A stretch of 5,165 nucleotides of DNA from Rhodospirillaceae bacterium (GTDB lineage: Bacteria > Pseudomonadota > Alphaproteobacteria > Rhodospirillales > Magnetovibrionaceae). Below, piece by piece: positions 1 through 5,165 of this stretch; the stretch's first letter is position 1, and every line of letters begins with the position of its first letter. Below the pieces are notes generated by a model that was not told the DNA's origin, ran no database searches, and worked only from the letters and a program-made list of their open reading frames with translations. The stretch is taken from assembly GCA_002401565.1 (NCBI GenBank), contig NVTL01000015.1, positions 10,213 through 15,377 of the forward strand. Reading direction: 5' to 3'. The translations under genes were made by a program, and so were the position numbers.

Positions 1-667
1 CTTGCAAATCTTTCATAAAAGCTTTGCGGTCCAGCCCCTGTTCCATGGCGGGCAGAAACTCGATTGTGATGCAGCCGGGGCGCTTTAAAAAACTGCGGCG
101 CTGCCAAAATAATCCTGAATTTAAGGCCACCGGAATAACGCGAGCATCGGTGCCTCTGTACAATGCCGCGATGCCCGGATGATAGGTTCCGGGCTTTCCG
201 GGGTGGGCGCGGGTGCCTTCGGGAAAAATCACCACATTTTGGCCCCGCGCAAGGCGGTCTTTGGTCCCCGAAATCATCTTTTTCAAAGCCGAAGCTCCGC
301 CCTTGCGATCAATGGAAATGGCCCCGCTGCGGCGCAGATGCCAGCCAAAGAAGGGAATCGATAAAAGCTCTTGTTTCAAGATGTACGCGGGATCGTTCAC
401 CAACAAATAAAAGGCTCCGGTTTCCCAGGCACTTTGGTGTTTGCAGGCTAAAATGCAGGGCTCGTCCGGCAGGTTTTCAAGGCCCTTCACCTGCCACGTT
501 AACCCCGCCAAGGGTTTTAGGCCTCTCAAGATCACCCATGCCCAAAGTTTCAGGCCTTTTTGCAGCACGCTGCGGGGAAACACCAACAATGGCAACAACC
601 CCACGGCAAAACTTATGCCGATGCCGAAAAACAAAATGTTGTACAAAAAAGACCGCAAGACGAGCAT
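1..667 (-). CDS. plsC: PlsC-type 1-acyl-sn-glycerol-3-phosphate acyltransferase (3' end beyond window)
   Basis: Likely transfers an acyl chain to the sn-2 position of lysophosphatidic acid, giving phosphatidic acid at the inner face of the cytoplasmic membrane. The visible 222 residues start at ATG 667-665 and run off the left edge without a stop; family members are about 240-260 residues, so only the last few dozen residues should be missing. A hydrophobic N-terminal segment spans about residues 8-30. The acyltransferase motifs appear in order: KHQSAWET at 76-83 (catalytic H77 with E82, an HX4E form of the usual HX4D), ISIDRKG at 117-123, FPEGTR at 148-153, and VIPVALNSG at 177-185. The start follows the upstream gene's stop by 3 nt, and an AAGGAT ribosome-binding site lies at 677-682, 9 nt before the ATG. 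It is the last visible gene of the ftsE-ftsX-ydcF operon. Family assignment is firm; exact acyl-donor and acceptor choice cannot be read from sequence. Confidence 0.93.
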   Translation of the reverse strand, partial: MLVLRSFLYNILFFGIGISFAVGLLPLLVFPRSVLQKGLKLWAWVILRGLKPLAGLTWQVKGLENLPDEPCILACKHQSAWETGAFYLLVNDPAYILKQELLSIPFFGWHLRRSGAISIDRKGGASALKKMISGTKDRLARGQNVVIFPEGTRAHPGKPGTYHPGIAALYRGTDARVIPVALNSGLFWQRRSFLKRPGCITIEFLPAMEQGLDRKAFMKDLQ

Positions 668-670
668 GAA

Positions 671-1300
671 TTAAGTATCCTTAGAAAAAACAGACATCAA
701 ACGGTGACGCACCCAAGCCATCAAAAACTTATTATATTCCCCAACGATCAAGCCCGTGGTGCCGGGCCACGCCCACCACCGCGCTTGTTTAACATGAACC
801 GTGAAAACCGGGTGCTGCACGATATCGGCCTCGGGCAGGCTGTGTTTGAATTCTAAGATAGCACGCGGCATGTGATAGGCGCTGGTCACCAAACGCAAAC
901 TGGTAAAGCCGTGCTTTGTCATCCAATTGCGAGCTTCTATCGCGTTGCCGATGGTATCTTCGGCGTCGTAACCGGGATCGATGCAACACCCCTTACCGTT
1001 TGAAGATTGGCGATTTACATCCCACAGAACTTTTAAGTCCACACCTTTGAAAACACCGGAAATCAGCAGCCGCGTGCCAAAACCTTCGTCTAACAGGCGA
1101 AACCCTTCGTCCAAACGGCCGCGCCCCCCGGTCAGCACCACAATTGCATCGGTTTTATAATTTGGCTGGCTGATGGTGGTGGGAATTGAATCGGCATAGC
1201 GAAACAATCCGGCCCCCCAAATGCCCGCCAATAAAACAAGGGCCGCACCAATACGGCTGACCGTAGGTCCTGAATTTCGGCGATGCGGATGACGCGACAT
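671..1300 (-). CDS. YdcF/SanA-like DUF218 membrane-anchored protein
   Basis: A 209-residue DUF218 protein of the YdcF/SanA/ElyC superfamily. Members are linked to envelope integrity, but their reaction is not well established, so no substrate is proposed. A basic N-terminus (RHPHRR) precedes one membrane span at about 16-34, predicting a periplasmic C-terminal domain. Family landmarks are TDAIVVLTGG at 50-59, the following LDEGFRLLDEG at 63-73, LLISGV at 78-83, DTIGNAIEARNW at 115-126, and TSAYHMPRA at 139-147. An insertion containing adjacent cysteines (C105, C106) lies between the SGV and DT-NA motifs. The ATG touches the ftsX stop (TAAATG), with a strong GGAGGA ribosome-binding site at 1309-1314, 8 nt upstream. 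The spacing implies cotranscription, and probably translational coupling, with ftsX and the downstream acyltransferase. Family call is confident; function is open. Confidence 0.9.
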   Translation of the reverse strand: MSRHPHRRNSGPTVSRIGAALVLLAGIWGAGLFRYADSIPTTISQPNYKTDAIVVLTGGRGRLDEGFRLLDEGFGTRLLISGVFKGVDLKVLWDVNRQSSNGKGCCIDPGYDAEDTIGNAIEARNWMTKHGFTSLRLVTSAYHMPRAILEFKHSLPEADIVQHPVFTVHVKQARWWAWPGTTGLIVGEYNKFLMAWVRHRLMSVFSKDT

Positions 1301-2185
1301 TTACAGCATCCTCCGTAAATTTCGCATCACCGTATGGCGTGCGGTCATACCGGCCACCATCGCCGACAACAACGGCAACACCGCCAACGACACCCACCCC
1401 AACAGGGGCATTTGAATATCGGGCAACAAACCCGCTTCCATGCGTCCGGCCATATGGCCCAACAACAACAAGGTCAGCACAGCCAAGCCGATGCCATACA
1501 ATCCGCCTTTGAGCCCCATCGACATGGCGCGCCCGGCAAATTGTTTTGCGATGTAACGGTCATGGGCTCCGGTTAAGTGAAGCACTTCGATGGCTTCGGC
1601 GTGCACGGTGAGGCCTGTGCGGGTGGTGAAAATTACGGTTCCCGCCGCCGACAATAAAATAAACAGCAACAAGCCCGCCGCCAGACCTTCTAAGGTGCGG
1701 ACCATTTCAATTAAGCGGGCCAACCACACGCCGTGGTCATCCACTTGTGTTCCAGGTATGCGTTTGGCGAGTTTTTGTTGCAAAACGCGCGCGTCCATAT
1801 CTACGTCTGGGTTCGTTTCCACATCAATTAAAATCGGCAACGGCACATCAGCGGCTTCGACCAGCCCTAACCAAGGGCTCAACAATTCCAAAACCTTGTC
1901 TTGGGAAATCACGCTGGCGTTCAGCACACCGGGAAATTCAGAAACCATATTCAGGGCAATTTGCAAACGCCGCGTATTGGTGGCGGCGGTGGCATCCGGA
2001 TCGGCGGGAATTTGCACCGTCATGGTGGCCGCCATGCCGGTATCCCAACGGTTTGCCAAGGAATCCAAACCGATCAAGCCAGCCTGAGACAAAGCCGCCA
2101 GATACACCATGAACGCGATCAGCCACGGCAAAAATTTTGACAGGGGGTCTTTATCCAAGGGTAAGTCCGTGCGTTGGGCAAACAT
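1301..2185 (-). CDS. ftsX: Cell division protein FtsX (ABC-type membrane subunit)
   Basis: Membrane partner of the FtsE ATPase. In other bacteria FtsEX sits at the divisome and uses ATP-driven conformational change to activate peptidoglycan hydrolases through periplasmic partners, rather than transporting a known solute. The 294-residue product shows the four-span FtsX layout: membrane segment about 18-40, a periplasmic region about 41-165, then spans near 168-189, 222-244 and 260-281. The cytoplasmic stretch around 197-220 (EAIEVLHLTGAHDRYIAKQF) matches the conserved coupling region of FtsX/MacB-type permeases. Sequence outside this region is divergent, as is usual for alphaproteobacterial FtsX. 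The ATG directly abuts the ftsE stop (TAAATG); a GGGGGA ribosome-binding site inside the ftsE 3' end at 2194-2199 lies 8 nt upstream. Neighbouring ftsE makes the assignment secure. Confidence 0.95.
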   Translation of the reverse strand: MFAQRTDLPLDKDPLSKFLPWLIAFMVYLAALSQAGLIGLDSLANRWDTGMAATMTVQIPADPDATAATNTRRLQIALNMVSEFPGVLNASVISQDKVLELLSPWLGLVEAADVPLPILIDVETNPDVDMDARVLQQKLAKRIPGTQVDDHGVWLARLIEMVRTLEGLAAGLLLFILLSAAGTVIFTTRTGLTVHAEAIEVLHLTGAHDRYIAKQFAGRAMSMGLKGGLYGIGLAVLTLLLLGHMAGRMEAGLLPDIQMPLLGWVSLAVLPLLSAMVAGMTARHTVMRNLRRML

Positions 2186-2899
2186 TTAAGAAATCCCCCG
2201 CAAGAGGCTTTCGGCGCGCGCACCCGGCGTAACCGTCAATCCGCCCGATTGAATGCGCATCACCGGATGGCCCAGTTTTGTCACCATGGCTTCGTTGTGG
2301 GTGGCGACCACAACGGTCGTGCCCAGTTTGTTGAGTTCTTCGAACAAATGCATCAAGCGAAAGCCCATGCGATCATCCACGTTGCCCGTGGGTTCATCGG
2401 CCATCAGCAATTTAGGGCGAGAAATCACCGCACGCGCAATTGATACACGTTGTTTTTGACCACCCGACAAGGTCGGTGGACGCGCATGCATGTGGTCTTT
2501 TAAACCTACCCACGCCAACAATTCTTCGACGTGGCGTTTGATGTCTTGTTCTTTGACATTGGCAACCCGCAACGGCAACGCCACGTTATCGAACGTGGAA
2601 AGATGATCTAACAATCGATAATCTTGAAACACCACGCCGATGGAACGGCGCAACGCGGGCAATTCATCACGGGTTGCGGTTTGAATGTCATGGCCAAACA
2701 AATGTACCAAGCCCCTAGACGGCCGCATCGCCAGATACATCAATTTCAACAATGACGATTTACCGGCCCCCGATGGTCCCACCAAAAAATGGAACGATCC
2801 GGGTTTTAAGGAAAACGAGACATCCTGTAAAACTTCTGGCCCCAAGCCATAACGAAGCCCTACATTTTCAAAGCGGGCAATGGGTGTTTTTGAGTCCAA
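2186..2899 (-). CDS. ftsE: Cell division ATP-binding protein FtsE
   Basis: Cytoplasmic ATPase of the FtsEX complex, driving the FtsX conformational cycle that controls septal peptidoglycan hydrolysis. All ABC ATPase elements are present in its 237 residues: Walker A GPSGAGKS (41-48), Q-loop FQDYRLL (Q92), signature LSGGQ (144-148), Walker B LLMADEP (164-170, with E169 as catalytic carboxylate) and the switch histidine H201 in ATHNEA. The signature reads LSGGQKQR where many FtsE proteins have LSGGEQQR, a conservative variant. I take TTG 2899-2897 as start: an in-frame TAG lies six codons upstream, no ATG or GTG lies between, an AAGGA box is 10 nt upstream, and the first in-frame ATG (residue 54) would remove Walker A. 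It is the first gene of the operon and divergent from the zinc-ribbon gene. Confidence 0.96.
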   Translation of the reverse strand: MDSKTPIARFENVGLRYGLGPEVLQDVSFSLKPGSFHFLVGPSGAGKSSLLKLMYLAMRPSRGLVHLFGHDIQTATRDELPALRRSIGVVFQDYRLLDHLSTFDNVALPLRVANVKEQDIKRHVEELLAWVGLKDHMHARPPTLSGGQKQRVSIARAVISRPKLLMADEPTGNVDDRMGFRLMHLFEELNKLGTTVVVATHNEAMVTKLGHPVMRIQSGGLTVTPGARAESLLRGIS

Positions 2900-2909
2900 G
2901 AAGACACAT

Positions 2910-2914
2910 TCCTT
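2910..2914 (-). promoter_or_regulatory. Ribosome-binding site of ftsE that supports its TTG start
   Basis: AAGGA on the minus strand, 10 nt before TTG 2899. An ATG at 2909-2907 is closer, but it touches this box with no spacing and is out of frame with ftsE, reaching a stop after 13 codons. The box therefore fits the TTG and not the ATG. Seen directly; use as start signal is inferred. Confidence 0.65.
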
Positions 2915-3000
2915 CTATTAGCGCAGTCGAAATTTTTGATTCGAGAACCCTACGATGCCACGGGGAAGCATAAAAAGTCTACTGATTGATACAGGCTGAC

Positions 3001-3018
3001 TTGCGTTGCACAACGCAA
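3001..3018. repeat. 18-bp inverted repeat, candidate operator
   Basis: TTGCGTTG at 3001-3008 and its exact reverse complement CAACGCAA at 3011-3018, separated by CA. Eight perfect base pairs around a 2-nt centre fit a site for a dimeric DNA-binding protein better than an RNA hairpin, because the loop would be too short and no T-run follows. It overlaps the proposed -35 element of the rightward promoter and lies about 100 bp upstream of ftsE. No specific regulator is recognised. Confidence 0.6.
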
Positions 3019-3029
3019 ACGCTTATAAA
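3001..3029 (+). promoter_or_regulatory. Putative promoter for the zinc-ribbon/DUF3426 genes
   Basis: TTGCGT (3001-3006) and TATAAA (3024-3029) are separated by 17 nt, the preferred sigma-70 spacing. The -10 is good; the -35 matches the consensus mainly in its TTG. Transcription would begin near 3036, leaving a leader of about 20-25 nt. The -35 lies inside the inverted repeat, so a protein bound there could block the promoter. Predicted from sequence alone. Confidence 0.45.
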
Positions 3030-3061
3030 CAAAAGAGGTTAACACTTAAATTGTTGTGCTG

Positions 3062-4135
3062 ATGATCATCACTTGCCCCAACTGCGGAACGCATTACGAC
3101 GTTCCTCCGCACGCCATCAAACCCACGGGTACGATGATCAGGTGCTCCCATTGTGGATATGCTTGGCAGCAGTCAGTTGTCCATTCTGTCGAAGTTCGCG
3201 AACAGCAAGTCACCTTCCCTGAACCCGTTCTCATGGCTGCCCCGGCCCCCGCAGCCGTTGCTATGCCTGCGATTGAGCCTCAAGCTCCGGTTGCAGTGGC
3301 CCCCGAACCAGAACCCATTCCTGAGCCCACACCAGAGCCAGAACCCATTCCTGAGCCCGAGCCAGAACCAGAACCAGAACCAGAATCCGTCCCCGAATCA
3401 GAGGCCCCAGCGGACCCGCTTTCGCAGGACGAACTGGACAGTGCATTTGGCGAATCGGACATCGAATCGGGGGCGTTCGATTCGATGTCTGGCAACAATA
3501 TTGACGAAGATGATGCCGAAGTCATCGATATCGGCGATCTGTTGGATGGCGATTCGGACGAAGATCCTATTCCAGAAAGCCTTTCTCAGCCGTATCCAGA
3601 CGATGAGGTTCCGGTCGCGCGGGCTCGTTTCAAACGGCCAAAGCCTGAAAAGAAAGGCGGCGCCTTAAAAGCAATCATGATCGTCTTGGCCATTTTGCTG
3701 GTTGGGTCGGCGGCGGGGGGCTATTTCGCGCACAAGAAAATCATCGAAATCTATCCACCTTCCAAAGAGCTTTATATTAAGGCCGGTATTTATCATCCAG
3801 AACCCGGCGAAGGTTTGTCCCCGCGCGATGTGAAACCGCGCCGCGATGTGCGCAATGGTGTGGAACTGTTGATTGTCGAAGGCAACGTCGTCAACATCAC
3901 CGAAGAAACCCTTGATGTGCCCCCGCTTGAAGTCTCGCTGACCAATCCACAGGGCAAAAAAGTTGCCACCCAGGTTATTGAGCTGCACAAGAAAACCCTA
4001 AAGCCCGGCGATACCGTGTCGTTTAAGGTTGAATTCGAAAACCCACCGGGAACCGCGCGCCAGATGTTGGTTAAGTTTATCGAAGCCAAAGCTGGTGCTG
4101 ACGGTGGTAACGCTCCGGCGGATAATGGGCATTAA
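3062..4135 (+). CDS. Zinc-ribbon (MJ0042-type) / DUF3426 single-pass membrane protein
   Basis: No established function. The 357-residue product has four parts. First, an N-terminal zinc ribbon with two CxxC pairs (C5/C8 and C28/C31, 19 residues apart) in the MJ0042-type pattern CPNCGT...IRCSHCGYAW. Second, a long low-complexity linker about 50-195, with a Pro-Glu repeat at roughly 81-116 and an Asp/Glu-rich stretch at 123-181. Third, one membrane span about 202-223 preceded by KRPKPEKK, predicting N-inside, C-outside. Fourth, a periplasmic DUF3426 domain about 245-343, rich in beta-strand-like segments. ATG 3062 is preferred because family members typically begin M-I-x-x-C-P. GTG 3056 in the same frame would add two residues; the nearest purine-rich box (AGAGG, 3034-3038) is too far from either, so the start is uncertain by six bases. 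It is divergent from ftsE, as in related genomes, and 35 nt upstream of a partial paralogue. Confidence 0.9.
   Translation: MIITCPNCGTHYDVPPHAIKPTGTMIRCSHCGYAWQQSVVHSVEVREQQVTFPEPVLMAAPAPAAVAMPAIEPQAPVAVAPEPEPIPEPTPEPEPIPEPEPEPEPEPESVPESEAPADPLSQDELDSAFGESDIESGAFDSMSGNNIDEDDAEVIDIGDLLDGDSDEDPIPESLSQPYPDDEVPVARARFKRPKPEKKGGALKAIMIVLAILLVGSAAGGYFAHKKIIEIYPPSKELYIKAGIYHPEPGEGLSPRDVKPRRDVRNGVELLIVEGNVVNITEETLDVPPLEVSLTNPQGKKVATQVIELHKKTLKPGDTVSFKVEFENPPGTARQMLVKFIEAKAGADGGNAPADNGH
3308..3385 (+). repeat. In-frame tandem repeats encoding the Pro-Glu linker
   Basis: Two 30-nt units begin at 3308 and 3338; their first 21 bases (3308-3328 and 3338-3358) are identical. They are followed by four perfect copies of the hexamer CCAGAA at 3362-3385. 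All units are multiples of three, so gain or loss changes linker length without breaking the frame. Such arrays are prone to replication slippage, so length may vary between strains. Confidence 0.85.
3803..3865 (+). repeat. 63-nt near-identical direct repeat, copy 1
   Basis: This block matches 4351-4413 at 62 of 63 positions; the one difference is a silent G/A in a proline codon. It encodes residues 248-268 of the zinc-ribbon protein, the start of the strongly conserved part of its DUF3426 domain. The flanking paralogous sequence is much more diverged. Confidence 0.95.
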
Positions 4136-4170
4136 AAGCTAGACCACCCCAAACTGATGGGAATACACGT

Positions 4171-4665
4171 TTGAACGAAACGCCTTTGCAATCTCCTGTT
4201 CAGCGACGTAAACGCTCAAAGGGTGTCGTCTTAAAAATCCTGCTCGCGTTTTCAATCCTATCTGCTCCCCTATATTACAAACAAGACATCATGGATTTCG
4301 TCCAGACTGTTAAAAAGGTCTATACGGTTTTTGCTCACAATCAAAAAGATCCCGGCGAAGGTTTGTCCCCGCGCGATGTGAAACCACGCCGCGATGTGCG
4401 CAATGGTGTGGAATTTTTGATTGTTGAAGGCAACATCATCAACATCACCAAAGGCTCTTTGGATGTTCCGCCCTTGAAAGTATCGCTAACCAATTCGCAA
4501 GGTAAAATCATCACCACGCAGATTATCGAACTGCGCAAAAAAATCCTAAGCCCCACCGAAAAGCTGTCGTTTAAGGTCGAATTTGAAGACCCACCGGGAA
4601 CAGCCCGCCAGATGTCCGTGAACTTTGTCGCTCCCGAAGAAAGGGATGCTGACGGCGCTCGCTAA
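4171..4665 (+). CDS. Short DUF3426 membrane protein, partial tandem paralogue lacking the zinc ribbon
   Basis: A 164-residue protein of unknown function. Residues 61-156 align without gaps to residues 248-343 of the preceding gene product, about 70 of 96 identical by hand count. The 22 residues just before also align without gaps but share little sequence. It keeps a basic flank (QRRKRSK, 11-17), one membrane span about 18-36 and the DUF3426 domain, predicted periplasmic. The zinc ribbon, Pro-Glu linker and acidic region are absent. The start is taken as TTG 4171: the frame is open back only to a TAA at 4123, no ATG or GTG lies between, and a weak GATGGGA box sits 8 nt upstream. TTG 4186 is a possible alternative; the first in-frame ATG (residue 41) would remove the membrane span. 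The 35-nt gap from the upstream gene shows no terminator, so cotranscription is likely. An intact frame and conserved domain argue against a pseudogene. Confidence 0.82.
   Translation: MNETPLQSPVQRRKRSKGVVLKILLAFSILSAPLYYKQDIMDFVQTVKKVYTVFAHNQKDPGEGLSPRDVKPRRDVRNGVEFLIVEGNIINITKGSLDVPPLKVSLTNSQGKIITTQIIELRKKILSPTEKLSFKVEFEDPPGTARQMSVNFVAPEERDADGAR
4351..4413 (+). repeat. 63-nt near-identical direct repeat, copy 2
   Basis: Second copy of the block at 3803-3865, encoding residues 61-81 of the short paralogue. The copies lie 548 nt apart in direct orientation, so recombination between them could delete the intervening DNA and fuse the two genes, keeping the zinc ribbon on a single DUF3426 domain. 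Confidence 0.95.
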
Positions 4666-4674
4666 AGACTAAAT

Positions 4675-5165
4675 TTATTCACTCAGCCAATCGGGAAGTT
4701 GATCCAAGGCGATGATGTCTTCGACGGTCATGCGTCTGCGCACCACGCAATGGCGGTCGCCGTTGATCATGACTTCGGGAATCAAAGCGCGCGTGTTGTA
4801 GGTTGATGATTGCACCGCGCCATAGGCTCCGGCTGTACGCACCACCAACAAATCATCGGCTTTGGTCTGGGGCAATTTACGATCCTTGGCAAAGGTATCA
4901 CCGGTTTCGCAAATCGGGCCAACCACATCGACGTTGAACAGGTCGGCCCCCGGTGTCGGTTGGATTTCGGGGACAATGTTGTGAAAGGCCCCGTACAGGG
5001 TTGGGCGAATTAAATCGTTCATGCCCGCATCAACAATCAAAAACGTTTTGTCGGCGCTTTCTTTGGCATAGATCACACGGGTCACCAGCACGCCGGAATT
5101 GCCCGCAATCATGCGGCCGGGCTCAAAAATCAGCTCGGTTCCCAGATGGCCCAGGGTATTGCGCA
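4675..5165 (-). CDS. lysA: Diaminopimelate decarboxylase LysA (C-terminal part, 5' end beyond window)
   Basis: PLP-dependent enzyme that decarboxylates meso-diaminopimelate to L-lysine, the last step of lysine synthesis, in the cytoplasm. The visible 162 residues are the C-terminal part of a protein usually near 420 residues. Numbered from the window edge, recognisable segments are EPGR (14-17, cofactor phosphate binding), DAGMNDLIRP (45-54), GPICETGD (82-89, with active-site C85) and AGAYGAVQSSTYNTR (111-125, with the substrate/cofactor-contacting Y114). These match the fold III decarboxylase family closely, and LysA rather than ornithine or arginine decarboxylase is favoured by the CETGD and AGAYG forms. 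The frame is open through the right edge, so the internal ATG at 5112 is not the start. It ends in TAA at 4677-4675, convergent with the DUF3426 pair across 9 nt. Confidence 0.96.
   Translation of the reverse strand, partial: RNTLGHLGTELIFEPGRMIAGNSGVLVTRVIYAKESADKTFLIVDAGMNDLIRPTLYGAFHNIVPEIQPTPGADLFNVDVVGPICETGDTFAKDRKLPQTKADDLLVVRTAGAYGAVQSSTYNTRALIPEVMINGDRHCVVRRRMTVEDIIALDQLPDWLSE

Larger units (their letters stand above)
2900..3061. promoter_or_regulatory. Divergent intergenic region between ftsE and the zinc-ribbon gene
   Basis: About 160 nt that must carry promoters in both directions. The rightward side has an inverted repeat and a promoter-like pair, listed separately. On the leftward side I see no convincing -35/-10 pair; TTGTGC (minus strand, 3013-3008) with TATCAA (2991-2986) at 16-nt spacing is a weak candidate only, and it would share the inverted repeat. 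A loose repeat TCGAA/TTCGA with an 8-nt spacer lies at 2927-2944 and contains one GANTC site (2938-2942), the recognition site of the alphaproteobacterial cell-cycle methylase CcrM. A single site can be chance. No small gene or RNA gene is apparent. Confidence 0.6.

Noticed and set aside
163..669. 168-residue plus-strand reading frame
   Set aside because: It is antisense to the acyltransferase gene, whose motifs (HX4E, FPEGTR) are clear. The translation is rich in Arg, Pro and Cys with no recognisable domain.
1590..2087. 165-residue plus-strand reading frame opposite ftsX
   Set aside because: It lies wholly antisense to a well-supported ftsX and its composition shows no family resemblance.
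2868..2909. 13-codon mini-gene starting at minus-strand ATG 2909, overlapping the ftsE start
   Set aside because: The ATG directly abuts the AAGGA box, leaving no spacing for initiation. The box is correctly spaced for the ftsE TTG instead.
3039..3049. TTAA-N3-TTAA as a possible CtrA site
   Set aside because: The CtrA consensus needs about seven bases between the TTAA halves; three is too few.
3280..3525. Minus-strand reading frame encoding a Ser-Gly repeat protein
   Set aside because: It is the reverse-strand reading of the Pro-Glu repeat DNA in the zinc-ribbon gene, so its repetitiveness is a by-product. No ribosome-binding site or domain supports it.
4136..4170. Possible terminator between the two DUF3426 genes
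   Set aside because: The 35-nt gap has no stable stem followed by a T-run, so cotranscription is the simpler reading.

Overview
The window looks like a conserved stretch of an alphaproteobacterial chromosome. I infer this from gene order and protein sequence: ftsE-ftsX, a YdcF/DUF218 protein and a PlsC-type acyltransferase run leftwards, with a zinc-ribbon/DUF3426 membrane protein divergent from ftsE and lysA nearby. This arrangement is familiar from Rhodospirillales-like genomes. Base composition looks moderate rather than strongly GC-rich. I cannot name a genus. Nothing marks a mobile element, phage, CRISPR array or RNA gene.

Layout. Positions 1-2899 hold a tightly packed minus-strand operon read from right to left: ftsE (TTG start), ftsX, a YdcF-family protein, and plsC, which runs off the left edge. 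The ftsE/ftsX and ftsX/ydcF junctions are both TAAATG, with the next start touching the previous stop, and the ydcF-plsC gap is 3 nt. Each gene has a purine-rich ribosome-binding site 8-10 nt before its start. Positions 2900-3061 are a divergent intergenic region with a near-perfect 18-bp inverted repeat lying on a plausible promoter for the rightward genes. Positions 3062-4135 encode a protein with a cytoplasmic four-cysteine zinc ribbon, a long acidic Pro-Glu linker, one membrane span and a periplasmic DUF3426 domain. Positions 4171-4665 encode a second, shorter protein with only the membrane span and DUF3426 domain, clearly a partial tandem duplicate. Positions 4675-5165 are the 3' end of lysA, convergent with that pair and only 9 nt away.

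How the genes fit together. The theme is the cell envelope. FtsEX is the ABC-type complex that couples division to peptidoglycan hydrolysis. PlsC makes phosphatidic acid for membrane lipids. YdcF/DUF218 proteins are envelope-associated with poorly defined biochemistry. LysA consumes meso-diaminopimelate, the peptidoglycan cross-linking residue, to make lysine. The zinc-ribbon/DUF3426 proteins have no established function; their position and predicted topology make an envelope role plausible, but that is inference.

Most of the window is ordinary core genome. The least ordinary part is the DUF3426 tandem pair: a paralogue stripped of its zinc ribbon and acidic linker, with one block almost identical at the DNA level inside otherwise diverged copies. 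The inverted repeat at the shared divergent promoter region is the second point of interest.
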